Shown here in pieces: positions 1 to 9,772 of a DNA stretch of 64,000 nucleotides; the first letter of the stretch is position 1, and every line of letters starts with the position of its first letter. The stretch comes from Nothopassalora personata (lineage: Eukaryota > Ascomycota > Dothideomycetes > Mycosphaerellales > Mycosphaerellaceae). The notes below the pieces were generated by a model. The model was not told where the DNA came from, ran no database searches, and saw only the letters and a list, made by a program, of their open reading frames with translations. The position numbers and the translations under genes were made by a program. The stretch covers positions 1,550,001 to 1,614,000 of the forward strand of contig CM066295.1 of NCBI GenBank assembly GCA_033816765.1, read 5' to 3'.

Positions 1-214
1 ATAGGTGTTAAATAACGTCGAGCGACTTCCGATTCTTTTAAAGCGGCGCGCGTTATAATTAACTCGGCTTATATCTCTTCCTATCGCTAGTATAGTTACT
101 AAAGCATAAGTTAGAAGTTTTTATTCGGGGCACTAGTCCTAGGGTTCTCGCTACCCGGCGACGTTATTACGTATCCCGTCTCTTTAATAGTAGGTGCCTA
201 GCTAATTCGAATGG

Positions 215-223
215 ATCGAACTT
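215..223 (-). promoter_or_regulatory. Self-priming primer-binding site of E2
   Basis: Two bases separate this 9-mer (plus strand ATCGAACTT) from the LTR edge at 226. Read in the element's sense it is AAGTTCGAT, complementary to the sense LTR at 274-282 (9 of 9). This is the geometry of Tf1/sushi-type self-priming. RIP skews base composition, so one such match alone would be weak; the repetition in other families strengthens it. Confidence 0.55.
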
Positions 224-225
224 AA

Positions 226-387
226 TGTTACGGGTAAACGACGTATATACTAAAGTTCTATAAAGTTTGTAATAAGTTCGATATAGAAGAAAGGGGAAGT
301 TATACGCTATCCGAAGAAAAGGTGTCGGAAAGCAATCTAAACGTATAGGCGTAGCCTATACTAAGAAACAGGGGCCCGCCCCTTATA
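226..387 (-). repeat. 5' LTR of E2, 162 bp
   Basis: On the plus strand it begins TGTTACGGG and ends CCCCTTATA (the TA is a RIP-mutated CA). It matches 42589-42750 over its whole length with scattered transitions. The plus strand at 274-282 reads AAGTTCGAT, the reverse complement of the primer-binding site at 215-223. Confidence 0.75.
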
Positions 388-1227
388 GATATTATTAGGC
401 TAGGTCCCCTAAGCGGTTAAGATAGCTTTTTAGCTTTACCCTAGACTAACGAGATAGGAACACTTATACTACGAGCCTTAATAATACTAGTCTATAGACC
501 CTAAGTAGCGCTCGATAACGGAGTAATTCTAGTATTACTAAGCTAGTAAATATAAGTCTACTTATTATAAGCGAGTACCTTATTAGCCCGACTATAGCTA
601 CTCGCTACGAGTAATATATATAGACTATATCTAGTAGTACCGTTCGGTTTCGAAGGGTTCTCGGTACTAGGAATTAGCGATAAGGGTAAAGGCGGACTCG
701 TTATAGACTTACTAGGCTCGATAAAGGCTAGCTTAGGTATACTATATTTACTATACCTTAGTAGATAGTCGTAGACCTTACTATAAACTAGAGAAGTCTT
801 TACTAAGTTATATATATAAAGATTGTCCTAAGTTAGAGCTAATATAATATTAGAAGTAGTAGGAAAAGACTCGTAGGAAAAAGGACGTAGACTCGTTACT
901 ATATAACCTATAATAGCTTACCGGCTTAAGTGAAAAGTCTATTATACGTTCCGTTAGCTCTAATCCGTTAAGGCGAGTAGGCGGTATATAATTAGCGAGT
1001 CCCCCTCTACCTTAGAGATACTACGTAGTCTCGTTTTATAGATACTAATAGGCGTAGATATATAATTTCTTAGAGCCTAGGCTAGGGCCGACCTCGCTAC
1101 CGTCTAGCGTTAATAGATAGCTAGTAGTAGTAAGCTTCTTATTAACCTACTCTAGCGTTAGAGGCGGTAAGTATATAGTAAGGTCTATAAGGTATTAGCT
1201 ATAGGATTTATAGACTCGGTTAAGTAG
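388..1227. other. Unassigned RIP-mutated sequence
   Basis: This stretch has the CpA/TpG-poor, CTAG-rich composition of the other degraded elements, with stops in all frames. A short plus-strand string around 636-652 reads Leu-Val-Val-Pro-Phe-Gly-Phe, resembling the conserved PFG segment of Ty3/gypsy reverse transcriptase, but the downstream context does not confirm it. It is most likely the remains of another retroelement, the target of E2. Confidence 0.4.
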
Positions 1228-1596
1228 TATTAACGACTAATAGGTTGTATTAACCTTAGGTTTAGAGGGGGGTCCCTTAGGTCCAACTTGCCTAAATTTC
1301 ATTTAGGTTTAATTAGACATTTAGGTAAGCTAGTAGGACCTAGTATAGCTGTTAAGATATATACTACGCAGTTAAGCATTATAAGCGTAGTATTAAGGCA
1401 ACAATTCAATTTATACCTCTCGAGTAGAGGGCATAGGGGTTTAGGTCCGCCAATCATCTTGTTTTATCTAGCTACTACGCTACTCGTCACGTGACCTAAT
1501 TTCCCGGTCCCGGGACCGGTAAATACCTCTACTTACATAAGCGCCGCTCTATACCACTACAACTCGGATAGGCCTACATAGGGTAGTTAGTAGACA
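1228..1596. repeat. LTR-like repeat F, copy 1 (369 bp)
   Basis: It matches 31385-31756 end to end. Both start TATTAACGACTAATAGG and end GTAGACA, and the 3-bp length difference lies in a G run near the start. Outside these bounds the two sequences diverge at once, so the ends are real. TA...CA ends fit a RIP-mutated LTR (TG...CA). I find no target-site duplication here (AGTAG on the left, TTATT on the right), so it may be one LTR of a broken element. It contains a CCGGTCCCGGGACCGG palindrome at 1504-1519. Confidence 0.55.
1504..1519. repeat. CCGGTCCCGGGACCGG palindrome (1 of 5)
   Basis: Perfect 16-bp inverted repeat inside repeat F. Variants recur at 20225-20247, 24045-24070, 31665-31678 and 32764-32789. 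Confidence 0.8.
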
Positions 1597-2179
1597 TTAT
1601 TTTAGTAGTTAATAAGGGGGGGTATTAAGTGTATACCCGGTAGCGTATTAGCATCTAGTTTATAAGGTTAAAATTACGGTTTAAGGTCTAAGGTTTACGG
1701 TTAAGGTTATTACTTAAGGTTAAGGTTTAAGGTTAATGCTTATAGTTAAGGTCGACTAAGGTCGAAAACACTTAAGGTCTAAGGTATTTAGTAACAATCA
1801 CGGTTATAAGGTCCTATTAAGTAATAATAACTAGTATTAGCGTATTCTAAAGTAAGTACTACGTAACAATAGATACGGCTGCATTACTAGAAAAACTTAG
1901 CACCTTTACCGACATAGGTAGAGGCTACGAACAGCCTATAAACCCTACGAAAATAGAAGGGGTCTATAGGGATTCTATCCCTTATAAGGGGATAGAGGAA
2001 TCGGAGGAAGGGGAAACACCTAAATCTAGTAAAGAAGGGAGAAGCGGAATTAACGCCGCTAAATTAGGTATAGGTATAGGAACGAATAGCATAATTAGAA
2101 TAGATACTATAACTGCCCTCTTCGGACAATTAGTAGTAGTAATAGAGAACGCTAGCCCTCGCTTTCTACCTCTAGGTGT
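1597..2179. other. Unassigned RIP-mutated sequence with degenerate TTAAGG array
   Basis: Between about 1664 and 1790 the plus strand repeats variants of TTAAGG, TTTAAGG and TCTAAGG. The motif is not a clean telomere repeat (TTAGGG), and RIP would not create it from TTAGGG. The rest carries no frame I can defend; the 66-codon minus-strand frame at 1982-2182 has no recognisable domain. Confidence 0.35.
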
Positions 2180-2367
2180 CACGATCTAAGCGTGCACCGG
2201 CGCTGTAGCCTAATTAAACCTAAGGCAGCAGCGGCTAAGAATCAGGTGACATTGATTAGTCACCTGTAGCCTTTTTATAAGCAGCCCTTTCAATTCTAGC
2301 TTAGATATATGCAATCTACTATCTGCTTTTAAAACACCTTTATAAGCCCATTTCATAACTTCTAACC
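2180..2367. other. Less mutated leader left of the Y1 insertion
   Basis: Unlike its surroundings this stretch keeps CA and TG dinucleotides. It includes a short inverted repeat, CAGGTGAC (2243-2250) with GTCACCTG (2259-2266). It continues after Y1 at 9778, joined through the target site TAACC. It may be a leader or LTR remnant of element A; I cannot decide. Confidence 0.3.
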
Positions 2368-2528
2368 TGTAAGGGCACCTGCTTAGGTAGTACGAAGTTG
2401 TTAGACAAGCTATCTAAGAGGTGCGCGAGGCGCGAGAAGTTAATATACAAGCCGAGGCACGCGGGTCGGCCCGGGCCCGGTCACGTAACTCGCCACGTTC
2501 ACTCGCTGTGCGGCCATGGGCCGTCACA
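2368..2528 (-). repeat. 3' LTR of Y1
   Basis: 161 bp, identical by eye to 9612-9772. The adjacent polypurine tract (minus-strand G run, plus-strand C11 at 2532-2542) marks this as the 3' LTR. Confidence 0.95.
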
Positions 2529-5500
2529 CCACCCCCCCCCCCTTCAAAACGGTCACTCCTGTGCACCGTGTCAAGGGAAGTTTGATGTCCATTTCGCTTG
2601 TCGCTTCGGTCACAGTCATCGGTTACCTTTGTTGGTGCCATGCCTGGCGGGTCATCATCTTCATACGAGCCGTTGTCTTCTGCCAGAAGAGCCACAGGCA
2701 CCTGCGCGATCAATTCGCGTGGCCCTCCTGCGGTTACTGGGTTGGACGTAATCATCGCAGCACTGAGGGTGCCCGCGTCATCAGATGGTGCTTCCTCATT
2801 CGCAATCCATCCTAGCGGTGGTGTGAAGCCGGCTGGTCTAGGGGCCGTAGGGTGGTTGTGATGGAAGTCGGCGACAGAGGCGGCTGCTGTTGCAATCATA
2901 GTCTCTGCGGGCTCCCAAGTTAGCTCGTTATCACCTACCCACTTCACGCAGTACTTGTAGATTGGGACCTTTCCTCCTGCTGGCGCACGCCCTGGCGGCA
3001 GCGACCTGTGCGAGTCCACGACTTTCTCCACGTGCCATTCCTGGTGAGACCCATCTTCGTCCTCCACCTCGATTGGCGGAGGCGGAGGGACGACTTGTCC
3101 TGTAACTGGGTCGTAGCCTGGTCGCAAGTAATTGGCGTGGAACCCGTCATACAGGTTGCTCAGTGAGTCTGGCAATGCGACTCGATATGTGTCGTGTGGC
3201 AGCACTTCCTTGATCGGGTAAGGACCCGCATACTTGTAGTCCAGTTTCTTAGACGGGCGTGTGGTGTGCCAGTTCTTGGTGCTAATGTGCACCATGTCGC
3301 CTAACTTGTATGCTGGTGCTATGGTCCTGCGTCGGTTGGCATACTCCGCTTGTGTATCTTGCGCCATTTGCATGGCGTCTCTGAGTGCCTGCCTGAGTTC
3401 ATTCATCCGGGCTCCGAATGCAGTCGCCGATTGTGCATCGAGGCGTTGCTTGTGTGGCATGAGTTCCAGCGGCAGCATGACTTCTGCGTCTGAATACCTC
3501 GGGTTCTTGCCTAGCGTTGCCATGAATGGGGAGAATCCGGCAGATTCTGACACGTGGTCGTTCGCAGTGAACTCTGCTAGAGGCAGCCAATCCGGCCAGT
3601 CGTCCTGGGCATAGTTGGTATACGTGCGCAGGTACTTCTCCATGGCCTTGTTCGTGATCTCGCTTTGCCCATCTGTTTGGGGGTGGTAGCCCGTTGACAG
3701 CTTGCGCTTGATGCCTAGTAGCTGGCATAGGCGCTTCCAGAATGCGGAAAGCCATTAGGGTCCTCTGTCTGTAACGATCGACTTAGGCAGCCCATGGCGG
3801 CTGAACACGTACTTAAGGTAGATGAACGCAATGTACTCTGCGCTCATGTTGAGCACTGGGATCAGATGCCGCTCCTTACTCAGGCGGTCTGTCACTGTGA
3901 GAACGTTTTTGTACTTCTGCCCATCTGCGGTGCAGCGTGCTTCGGGCAGCTCGACTACGAAGTCCATTGCGATGTCGTCCCATGTGTCGAGTGGCACTGG
4001 CAACGGTGCTAGCAATCCGTGTTCGGCATCCTGCACTGGGTTCACGTTTGTGCACGTCGTGCATCCTTTGCAGAACTCGCGTATGAAGCGTGTCATGCCT
4101 GGCCAGATATAGTGGCGTTTCAATAGGGTGTTGGTCTTAGTCTTTCCTGGGTGACCTGCGGCTGGGGCGTCGTGAAATGCTTTCACTATGCGGGCATACA
4201 CCGTGTTGCCTTCATCATCTTCAGCTGGTTCTAGGACATACAGGCTGTAGCCACCTTCTCTGTTCTTGACGTAGATCATTCCATCTACTGCCATCGCGTG
4301 CTTAGGGTCGATCTTGTGCCTGTGGAGCATCTTCACCTTGTCGCCAGCTGCCAGCTGTTGCAGGGCCTCTTGTGGTTCTTGCTGTTCGTATAGGGATCGG
4401 ATGTCGCGTTGTAGGTCCTCATCCACAACGCCGGTGGCTTCCGATGCCGCGAGTTGTAGGATTCTGCTGGCTAACAAGTTCGGCATAAACAATTCGGGTC
4501 CTAGCAACACGCGATGCTGCTGCGTGTGCCGGGGATCATCCTCGTCCTTGCGTATCGCATCTTGTGAGCGGCGGGTAAGGCTATCGGGCTTGCCTCCCTG
4601 CACTCCTGGTCTGTAGATAATCTTGAAGTGGAATTGCGATAGGAATTCTGCCCAGCGTGCTTGGCGCCGGTTGAGTTCCTTCGTGGTCATGAAGTACTCA
4701 AGGTTCTTGTGGTCTGAGTAGACGAGCACTGGCTTGCCACTTGGGTCGGCCAGGAAGTTCTCGCAATCGCTGCCCACGCAGTCCTTGTCATCGATGTCAC
4801 CTGCTGCTAGCTCAGGACGCCATTCTTCGAACGCTTTCACAATAGCGAGCAACTCTTTGTCATAGATGTCGTAGTTGCATTCCTGGGGTGACATCTTCTT
4901 AGACAGATATGCCACTGGTCTCAAGATGCCATTATGACGTTGGGAGAGGACCGCTGCGGTGACGAAGTCCGAAGCGTCAGTCTCAAGCACTGTCTCCAGC
5001 CCATGCTGGAAGACTGCGAGGATTTCTCCTTCTGCATCGGTGAATGCTTTCTTGAGGCCGTCGAACGCTGCTTGGCACTCTGCCGTCCATTGCCATGGCA
5101 CGTCTTTCTTGGTGAGGCGGGTAAGCGGCAGTGTTATCTTGCTGTAGTTCTTGATGAATCGTCGATAGAAGCCAGCGAATCCGTTGAATGCAAGCACATC
5201 CGTAACATTACGAGGTGTTTCCCATTCTTGCACTGCTCTCACCTTCTCCGGGCACATGGAGATGCCGTCCTTGCCAATAATAAGGCCAAGGTACTTGGTC
5301 GATTGGGTGTGGAATTCACACTTCTTGATATCAAGTTGCAGGCCTGCGTCTCTGCAGCGCCCTAGCACCTTCTTCACATGTCCAATGTGCTCTTCAAGCG
5401 TGTCGCTAAAGATGAGGATATCATCTAGATAGGCTGATGCAAAGTCATCTAGGAACTCCCGTAGCGTGTCGTTCACATAAGCTTGGAACGTTCCTGGGGC

Positions 5501-7200
5501 GTTGCATAGGCCGAATGGCATGACTAGACATTCGAACTGCCCATAGCGGGTAGTGAACGCTGTCATCCACTCATGCCCCTTTGCGATGCGGATGCGGTTG
5601 AATGCTGCAATCACATCTAGCTTCGTAAACCACTTCTTTCCTGCGATGCGGTTTAAGGTGTCCTGCATTAGGGGAATAGGGTATCTTGACTTGATGGTAA
5701 GTGCATTAAGGGCTCTGTAATCAACGCATACTCTCAACCCACCTCCTGGCTTCTTGACGATAAGGCACGGAGATGCAGCATCGGCGCGGCCTTCATTCTT
5801 GCGGATCTTGCCTTGGGCGATCTGTTCGTCAGTCCAGTGCTTGATGATCTCGTCTTCTTGCTTAGACATGCGGTATGGTCGCTTGAAGGGTGGCACGGCA
5901 TCGGGTTTCAGCTTGATCTCATGGTCAATCCCAGGCCGGTGTGGCGGAAGCTCTTCTAAAGCCTTCTTCGAGAAGCAATCAGCGAACTCGTGGTATGTTG
6001 GCATAAGGTGGTCCTTTGGATCGATCTCTTGGTCGTTGACTTTCATGAACTTGTCCACGTCTGCTTGTGCGTGCATCTTGCAGGAACGGAGTGTTGGGGC
6101 TACACGTTCTGATGCTGGTATGAATGCAGCGGCACGCGCGTTCAGCCTTGAGATCGTCTTTTCGTCTGACAGCATCTTACAGTTGCCTCCAGCAACTGTC
6201 TTCATGTTATACGCCGTCATGGCGCAAGCGGTAAGCGAGTCGCCCGCTCGCTGCTGCTCCACCTTGGGGTCATAGACATACATCAGGTGAACTTGCGCGC
6301 CCTTTTGCTTGGCGAGGCGCACGAAGTAGTCTGCATTGACTTCTTTAATGTCGATGTTCTTCTTAGGCTCTTCTGCTTGTTAAGCTGCGGCTTCGGCAGC
6401 TGCTGCTACTGCTGCTGCCACAGCGGCCTTTGCTTCCTTTGCTTCGAGTCTCTTAGCAGCCCGGCGAACTTTTCCAGGGCCGCGCGTTGTTATGCGCTTG
6501 ATGGTGTCTTCGCCGTCAGCCGGCAGTGGCAGACGGGCGTGCTGCCAAGTGACATCTCCTTCGTCATCTTCTTCCACGGTTGCCGAGCGGTACTTGCTAG
6601 GAAGCTCCTCGTGGGTCTGGAACGTAAGGACTGGGTTCTGGTCTTGATCATTAACTGACTGCACCCACGTCGCTTCCTTTCCGGACAGGCAGTTGTCCTT
6701 GCAGTGTTGAGAATCGAGCGTCATAGTGCCGGACTCATAATGCAGGCCTGGTTGATGCTTGTCGTGCCATGGTCTCCCCAAGACGATGTCGCATTCGAGG
6801 TTGGTGAGCCAGGCATTGATCACTTCGGAGTGCCCGTTGATCTCCAGGGTGAGCTCCGTACGGTATTCGATCATTTGCTTTGCAGTGGACATGTCGGCGA
6901 GGCCCAGTGCCAATGGGCTGTCCAGCTTCGAGAGTGGCAGGTCATTCTTTCGCGCATATACGATGTCAACGTAGTTTGAATTGGCTCCGTCATTAAGGAA
7001 TGAGAATGCATATTTTCCATTCGCTGTGCAAGGCACCACTAGGTGTGATCCTATTACAGGGTTGTGCTCTATGTGCACCATTCGTAAGGAATGGGATGAT
7101 ATTCTGAGATCACCTTCCCTAATCCCTTCTGACTTCGGCCTTGACGTTGACGTGTTCGTATCCAGTCCACTGGTTGTTGCGCTCAACGAGTGGACTAGGC
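2529..7200 (-). pseudogene. pol: Y1 pol polyprotein, interrupted by two stops
   Basis: Sense order on the minus strand: aspartic protease (L-N-D-G-A, ends I-V-L-G-R-P-W), RT with Y-L-D-D, RNase H (TDASD, YDKELLAI, YSDHKNLEYF), integrase HHCC and D,D,E, then a chromodomain. Two nonsense codons break it. One is TAA at 6380-6382, where Y2 has GAA (a transversion, not RIP). The other is TAA at 3755-3757, where Y2 has CAA (CpA to TpA, RIP-like). The second cuts inside integrase, right after the TDRGP motif. The C run by the 3' LTR is 11 long against 10 in Y2, so the frame would run on into the LTR. Confidence 0.9.
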
Positions 7201-9249
7201 TTTTTCCGACTGGGTAGTCGGGCGCGGTGGCATCTGGTAGTTCCAGAGCTCACACTCCTTGTCGGTCAGCTGGTGACCTGGCTTGCGGCACTTCTTGCAC
7301 AGTCTCTCCTTCATGCAACGCTCAGTCTCAGCGTCGTCAAGAAGAGTGAGGTGCTTGAACTCAGCTGGGCGAGAGTCCCATGGCAGGCGGTCCACCTTGC
7401 GGCGATTCTTTAAGCCGCCTCCGCCAGATCCGGCTGGAGTGGTGCCGTTGGGCTTGTCGTCCTTCTTGTCGTCCTTCTTGTCGTCCTTCTTGGCCGTAGA
7501 CTTCTTCTTCGGGTGAAGAGTCTCGGCGACCTTGAAATCCTCCTCAGCCTTGAACAGGGCATCGACTGCTTCGCTGAGGGTCTTAGGGTTTGCTTGCTGA
7601 TAGCGGATGAGATAGCGGTAGTTGAGCTTGCGCATGAGGTTGTCCATAGCGTCTTCTCCGGTCATGCGCATGAAGTTGGCATAACGGCGCCACTCGCGGT
7701 AGAGTTCGGCGAAGGAGTCCTTGGAGTTGTCCTCTGGCTGCTTTAACACAGCCATGTTGTCGCGAGCGCGGCCGACGGGGTTGCGATCGCCGTACCACTC
7801 GATGAGGGACTTCATCATCTTGTTGACTGATGAATACGGGCGCTCGCTTCCGCTCATGATGCCTGCGATGGATGGGACCTTCGGGTTGAGCAGCGCCCAA
7901 GCGCCTCCGTCGGTGTAATCCAGTATGAACTTGAGCACGGCATCCTTGTCACGGAACGTGGTGGCGGCGAGCTTGGTCTCCAGTGCGCTGAGCCACTTCT
8001 CAAGCGATGGTCCCTTCAGGTCGCCTTCCTTGCTGAGGTCGCCTTAAAACTTATGCTTGGGGCCTTCGACACTTCGGTCCGTCTTCCAAGGACGATCGAG
8101 TGACTCGTCGATGTCCAGGATGTTGTTGAAGTTGATCTTGGTGACCTTCTTGGTCTTCTTGGACTTGCGGCGGCGAGCGCGGCGGTCATCGTCTGAGGAC
8201 TCGTCGCTGCTACTGCTGCTGCTGCTGTCACTGCTATCCGGATCGTATCTCGGCTTCCTGCTCTTGCGCTGCTTGCCAGCCCTGTCCTTCTTGCTAACCT
8301 CTTCACCTGACTCATCGGATGAGTCTCCGCCGCTGGACTGCTTGCCAGTCCTGCCTTGGTCCTTCGGCGGTGATGGCTCTCTTCCAGCACGTCGACGAGA
8401 GATGGAACGTGAGAGCGAGGAGCGACGATCCTTGCCTCGTGCTTCGGTGCGCCCACGCTGCTCGGCTGCTTCGAGCTCCTTAGCATGCGCGTTGCGAAGG
8501 GCTTGGATGTCGCGCTCGTGATCGGCAACGGCTTCTTCGTAGTTGTCCACTTCACGCTCCAGCTCTCCAATGCGAGCCTCTCGCTCCTTGACCCAGACCA
8601 TTGCTTGCTTGGCATGCTCGTACGCTTTCTAGGAGTCAGTTGGAATGGGCAGGGCCTTAAGTGCATCGAGTTCGATCTTGACGGTGTCCAGGTCCTTGAT
8701 AACTGTGTCGCGCTCAGCGCTGGCGGTGTCACGATCGGCGGTGACTTTAGCCAGGTGGTCGCGCAGGTCCTTTTGCTGGGCATCGGAGGCCTTCAGTAAC
8801 TTGTCCAAGTCCGACACCTGCTTCTTCGCATCCCCGAGATCCTTTTGAACCTTGTCGAGTTCCTTCTGAACTTTGTCTCCATATTCTTGGCTCTGGTGAC
8901 AGCTCGTGTACAACATCTCTGCAAGCTTCGAGACGTTGCGGTATTCCTGTTCGCCGCGGCGGAGGATGAAGTGGATGGCGGGAGGTGCGGAAACGTCGCT
9001 GCCGTACAGCTTCTCGAACTTCTCGATATCGAGTTGAGTGAGGGACTTGAGTGTCGCTCGATAGGTCTTCGCGACTTGTTGTGCTTCCTCGGCTCCCTCT
9101 TCTGCTTCGTCCGTCGCTGCATCGTCCATGTAGTCCACGGCTACCATAGCCTCCTTGCCTTCTTCCTCGATGATCTCGTCGTCGTGTAGGAAATCGCTGA
9201 TGTTGAGGTATGGCTGTGGATCAGTAACGGGCTTGCCTAGTTCAATCAT
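7195..9249 (-). pseudogene. gag: Y1 gag polyprotein with two in-frame stops
   Basis: One minus-strand frame covers an acidic N-terminal segment, a coiled coil, an Arg/Ser/Asp-rich low-complexity part, a Ty3-type Gag domain and a degenerate zinc knuckle (C-X2-C-X4-H-X6-C). It is cut by TAG at 8629-8631 and TAA at 8044-8046, both also present in Y2 and both explained by CAG/CAA to TAG/TAA. A T5 tract on the plus strand at 7201-7205 (A5 in sense), next to the gag stop at 7195-7197, is a plausible -1 frameshift site into pol. Confidence 0.85.
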
Positions 9250-9611
9250 CTTCTAATACTGGCGGTCTTGTTCTTGCTCTTGCGTCGCATCGCGACCTTG
9301 AGTCTGTGTGTTGAGCACCGACTCGCGTTGCACCACTGGTCGCATTGCCAGCAGCGACTGGCGTCCATTCTAACGCACCATCTCGTTACCTTGGGCGCGA
9401 TGGGGTGTCGCGCTTGTTGACTTGGGGTGTTGACTTTAACTTGGGCACGTCTTCTCTGCGTGCGTTTGTTGACTTAACTTGAGTGCGTTTGTCGTCGCAC
9501 TTTTCTTGGAGTCGCACTCGGCCTGTGGACTCAACGCGCTTGTCGCGTTACTTGATCTGCCCTTCGCAGATCCTTCGCAGCTTGTCTGCGGAAAAGAACG
9601 GTCTAACAAAG
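9250..9611 (-). other. Y1 5' leader
   Basis: About 360 bp between the 5' LTR and gag. It is untranslated as far as I can see, and matches 12533-12894 in Y2. It probably holds packaging signals by position, which the sequence does not prove. Confidence 0.6.
9601..9609 (-). promoter_or_regulatory. Y1 self-priming primer-binding site
   Basis: Plus strand GTCTAACAA, two bases from the LTR edge at 9612. In sense it is TTGTTAGAC, complementary to the LTR transcript at 9642-9650 (9 of 9). No match to the usual tRNA-CCA (TGG) start is present. Confidence 0.8.
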
Positions 9612-9772
9612 TGTAAGGGCACCTGCTTAGGTAGTACGAAGTTGTTAGACAAGCTATCTAAGAGGTGCGCGAGGCGCGAGAAGTTAATATACAAGCCGAG
9701 GCACGCGGGTCGGCCCGGGCCCGGTCACGTAACTCGCCACGTTCACTCGCTGTGCGGCCATGGGCCGTCACA
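9612..9772 (-). repeat. 5' LTR of Y1
   Basis: 161 bp, TGTAAGGGC...GTCACA on the plus strand. In sense it contains TATATTAA about 41 bp upstream of the self-primer segment, so transcription plausibly starts at GTCTAACAA. Confidence 0.95.

Larger units (their letters stand above)
1..387 (-). mobile_element. E2: 5' end of a RIP-mutated family-E LTR retrotransposon
   Basis: The block at 226-387 is a 162-bp LTR that matches the LTR at 42589-42750. Just left of it (215-223) is a primer-binding site that pairs with the LTR itself, so the element reads toward the left edge on the minus strand and its body is outside the window. Bases 1-225 would be the 5' leader or start of gag; I recognise no protein there. 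CpA is nearly absent, as expected after RIP. The right target-site copy would be gatat at 388-392; the left partner is outside the window. Confidence 0.6.
2368..9772 (-). mobile_element. Y1: young Ty3/gypsy chromovirus, minus strand, 7405 bp
   Basis: Two identical 161-bp LTRs (2368-2528 and 9612-9772, TG...CA) are flanked by the 5-bp target duplication TAACC (2363-2367 and 9773-9777). Order in sense: 5' LTR, self-priming site, leader, gag, pol (protease, RT, RNase H, integrase, chromodomain), polypurine tract, 3' LTR. It is nearly identical to Y2 at 12372-19775 but in opposite orientation. Identical LTRs and intact CA/TG content mean recent insertion, after the RIP that destroyed its host element. 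It is not intact: gag has two in-frame stops shared with Y2, and pol has two of its own. Confidence 0.95.

Noticed and set aside
636..760. Reverse transcriptase fragment near 640
   Set aside because: Only a seven-residue PFG-like string; following residues do not fit RT, so it is left unassigned.
1228..1596. Repeat F as a solo LTR with target duplication
   Set aside because: Flanks AGTAG and TTATT do not match, and the second copy also lacks a duplication in the window.
1664..1790. Telomere or internal telomeric repeat
   Set aside because: Units vary (TTAAGG, TTTAAGG, TCTAAGG) and are not TTAGGG; RIP would not turn TTAGGG into these.
2398..2751. Plus-strand frame across the Y1 LTR as a gene
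   Set aside because: It is a shadow of pol and LTR sequence; the same frame recurs opposite Y2 pol.
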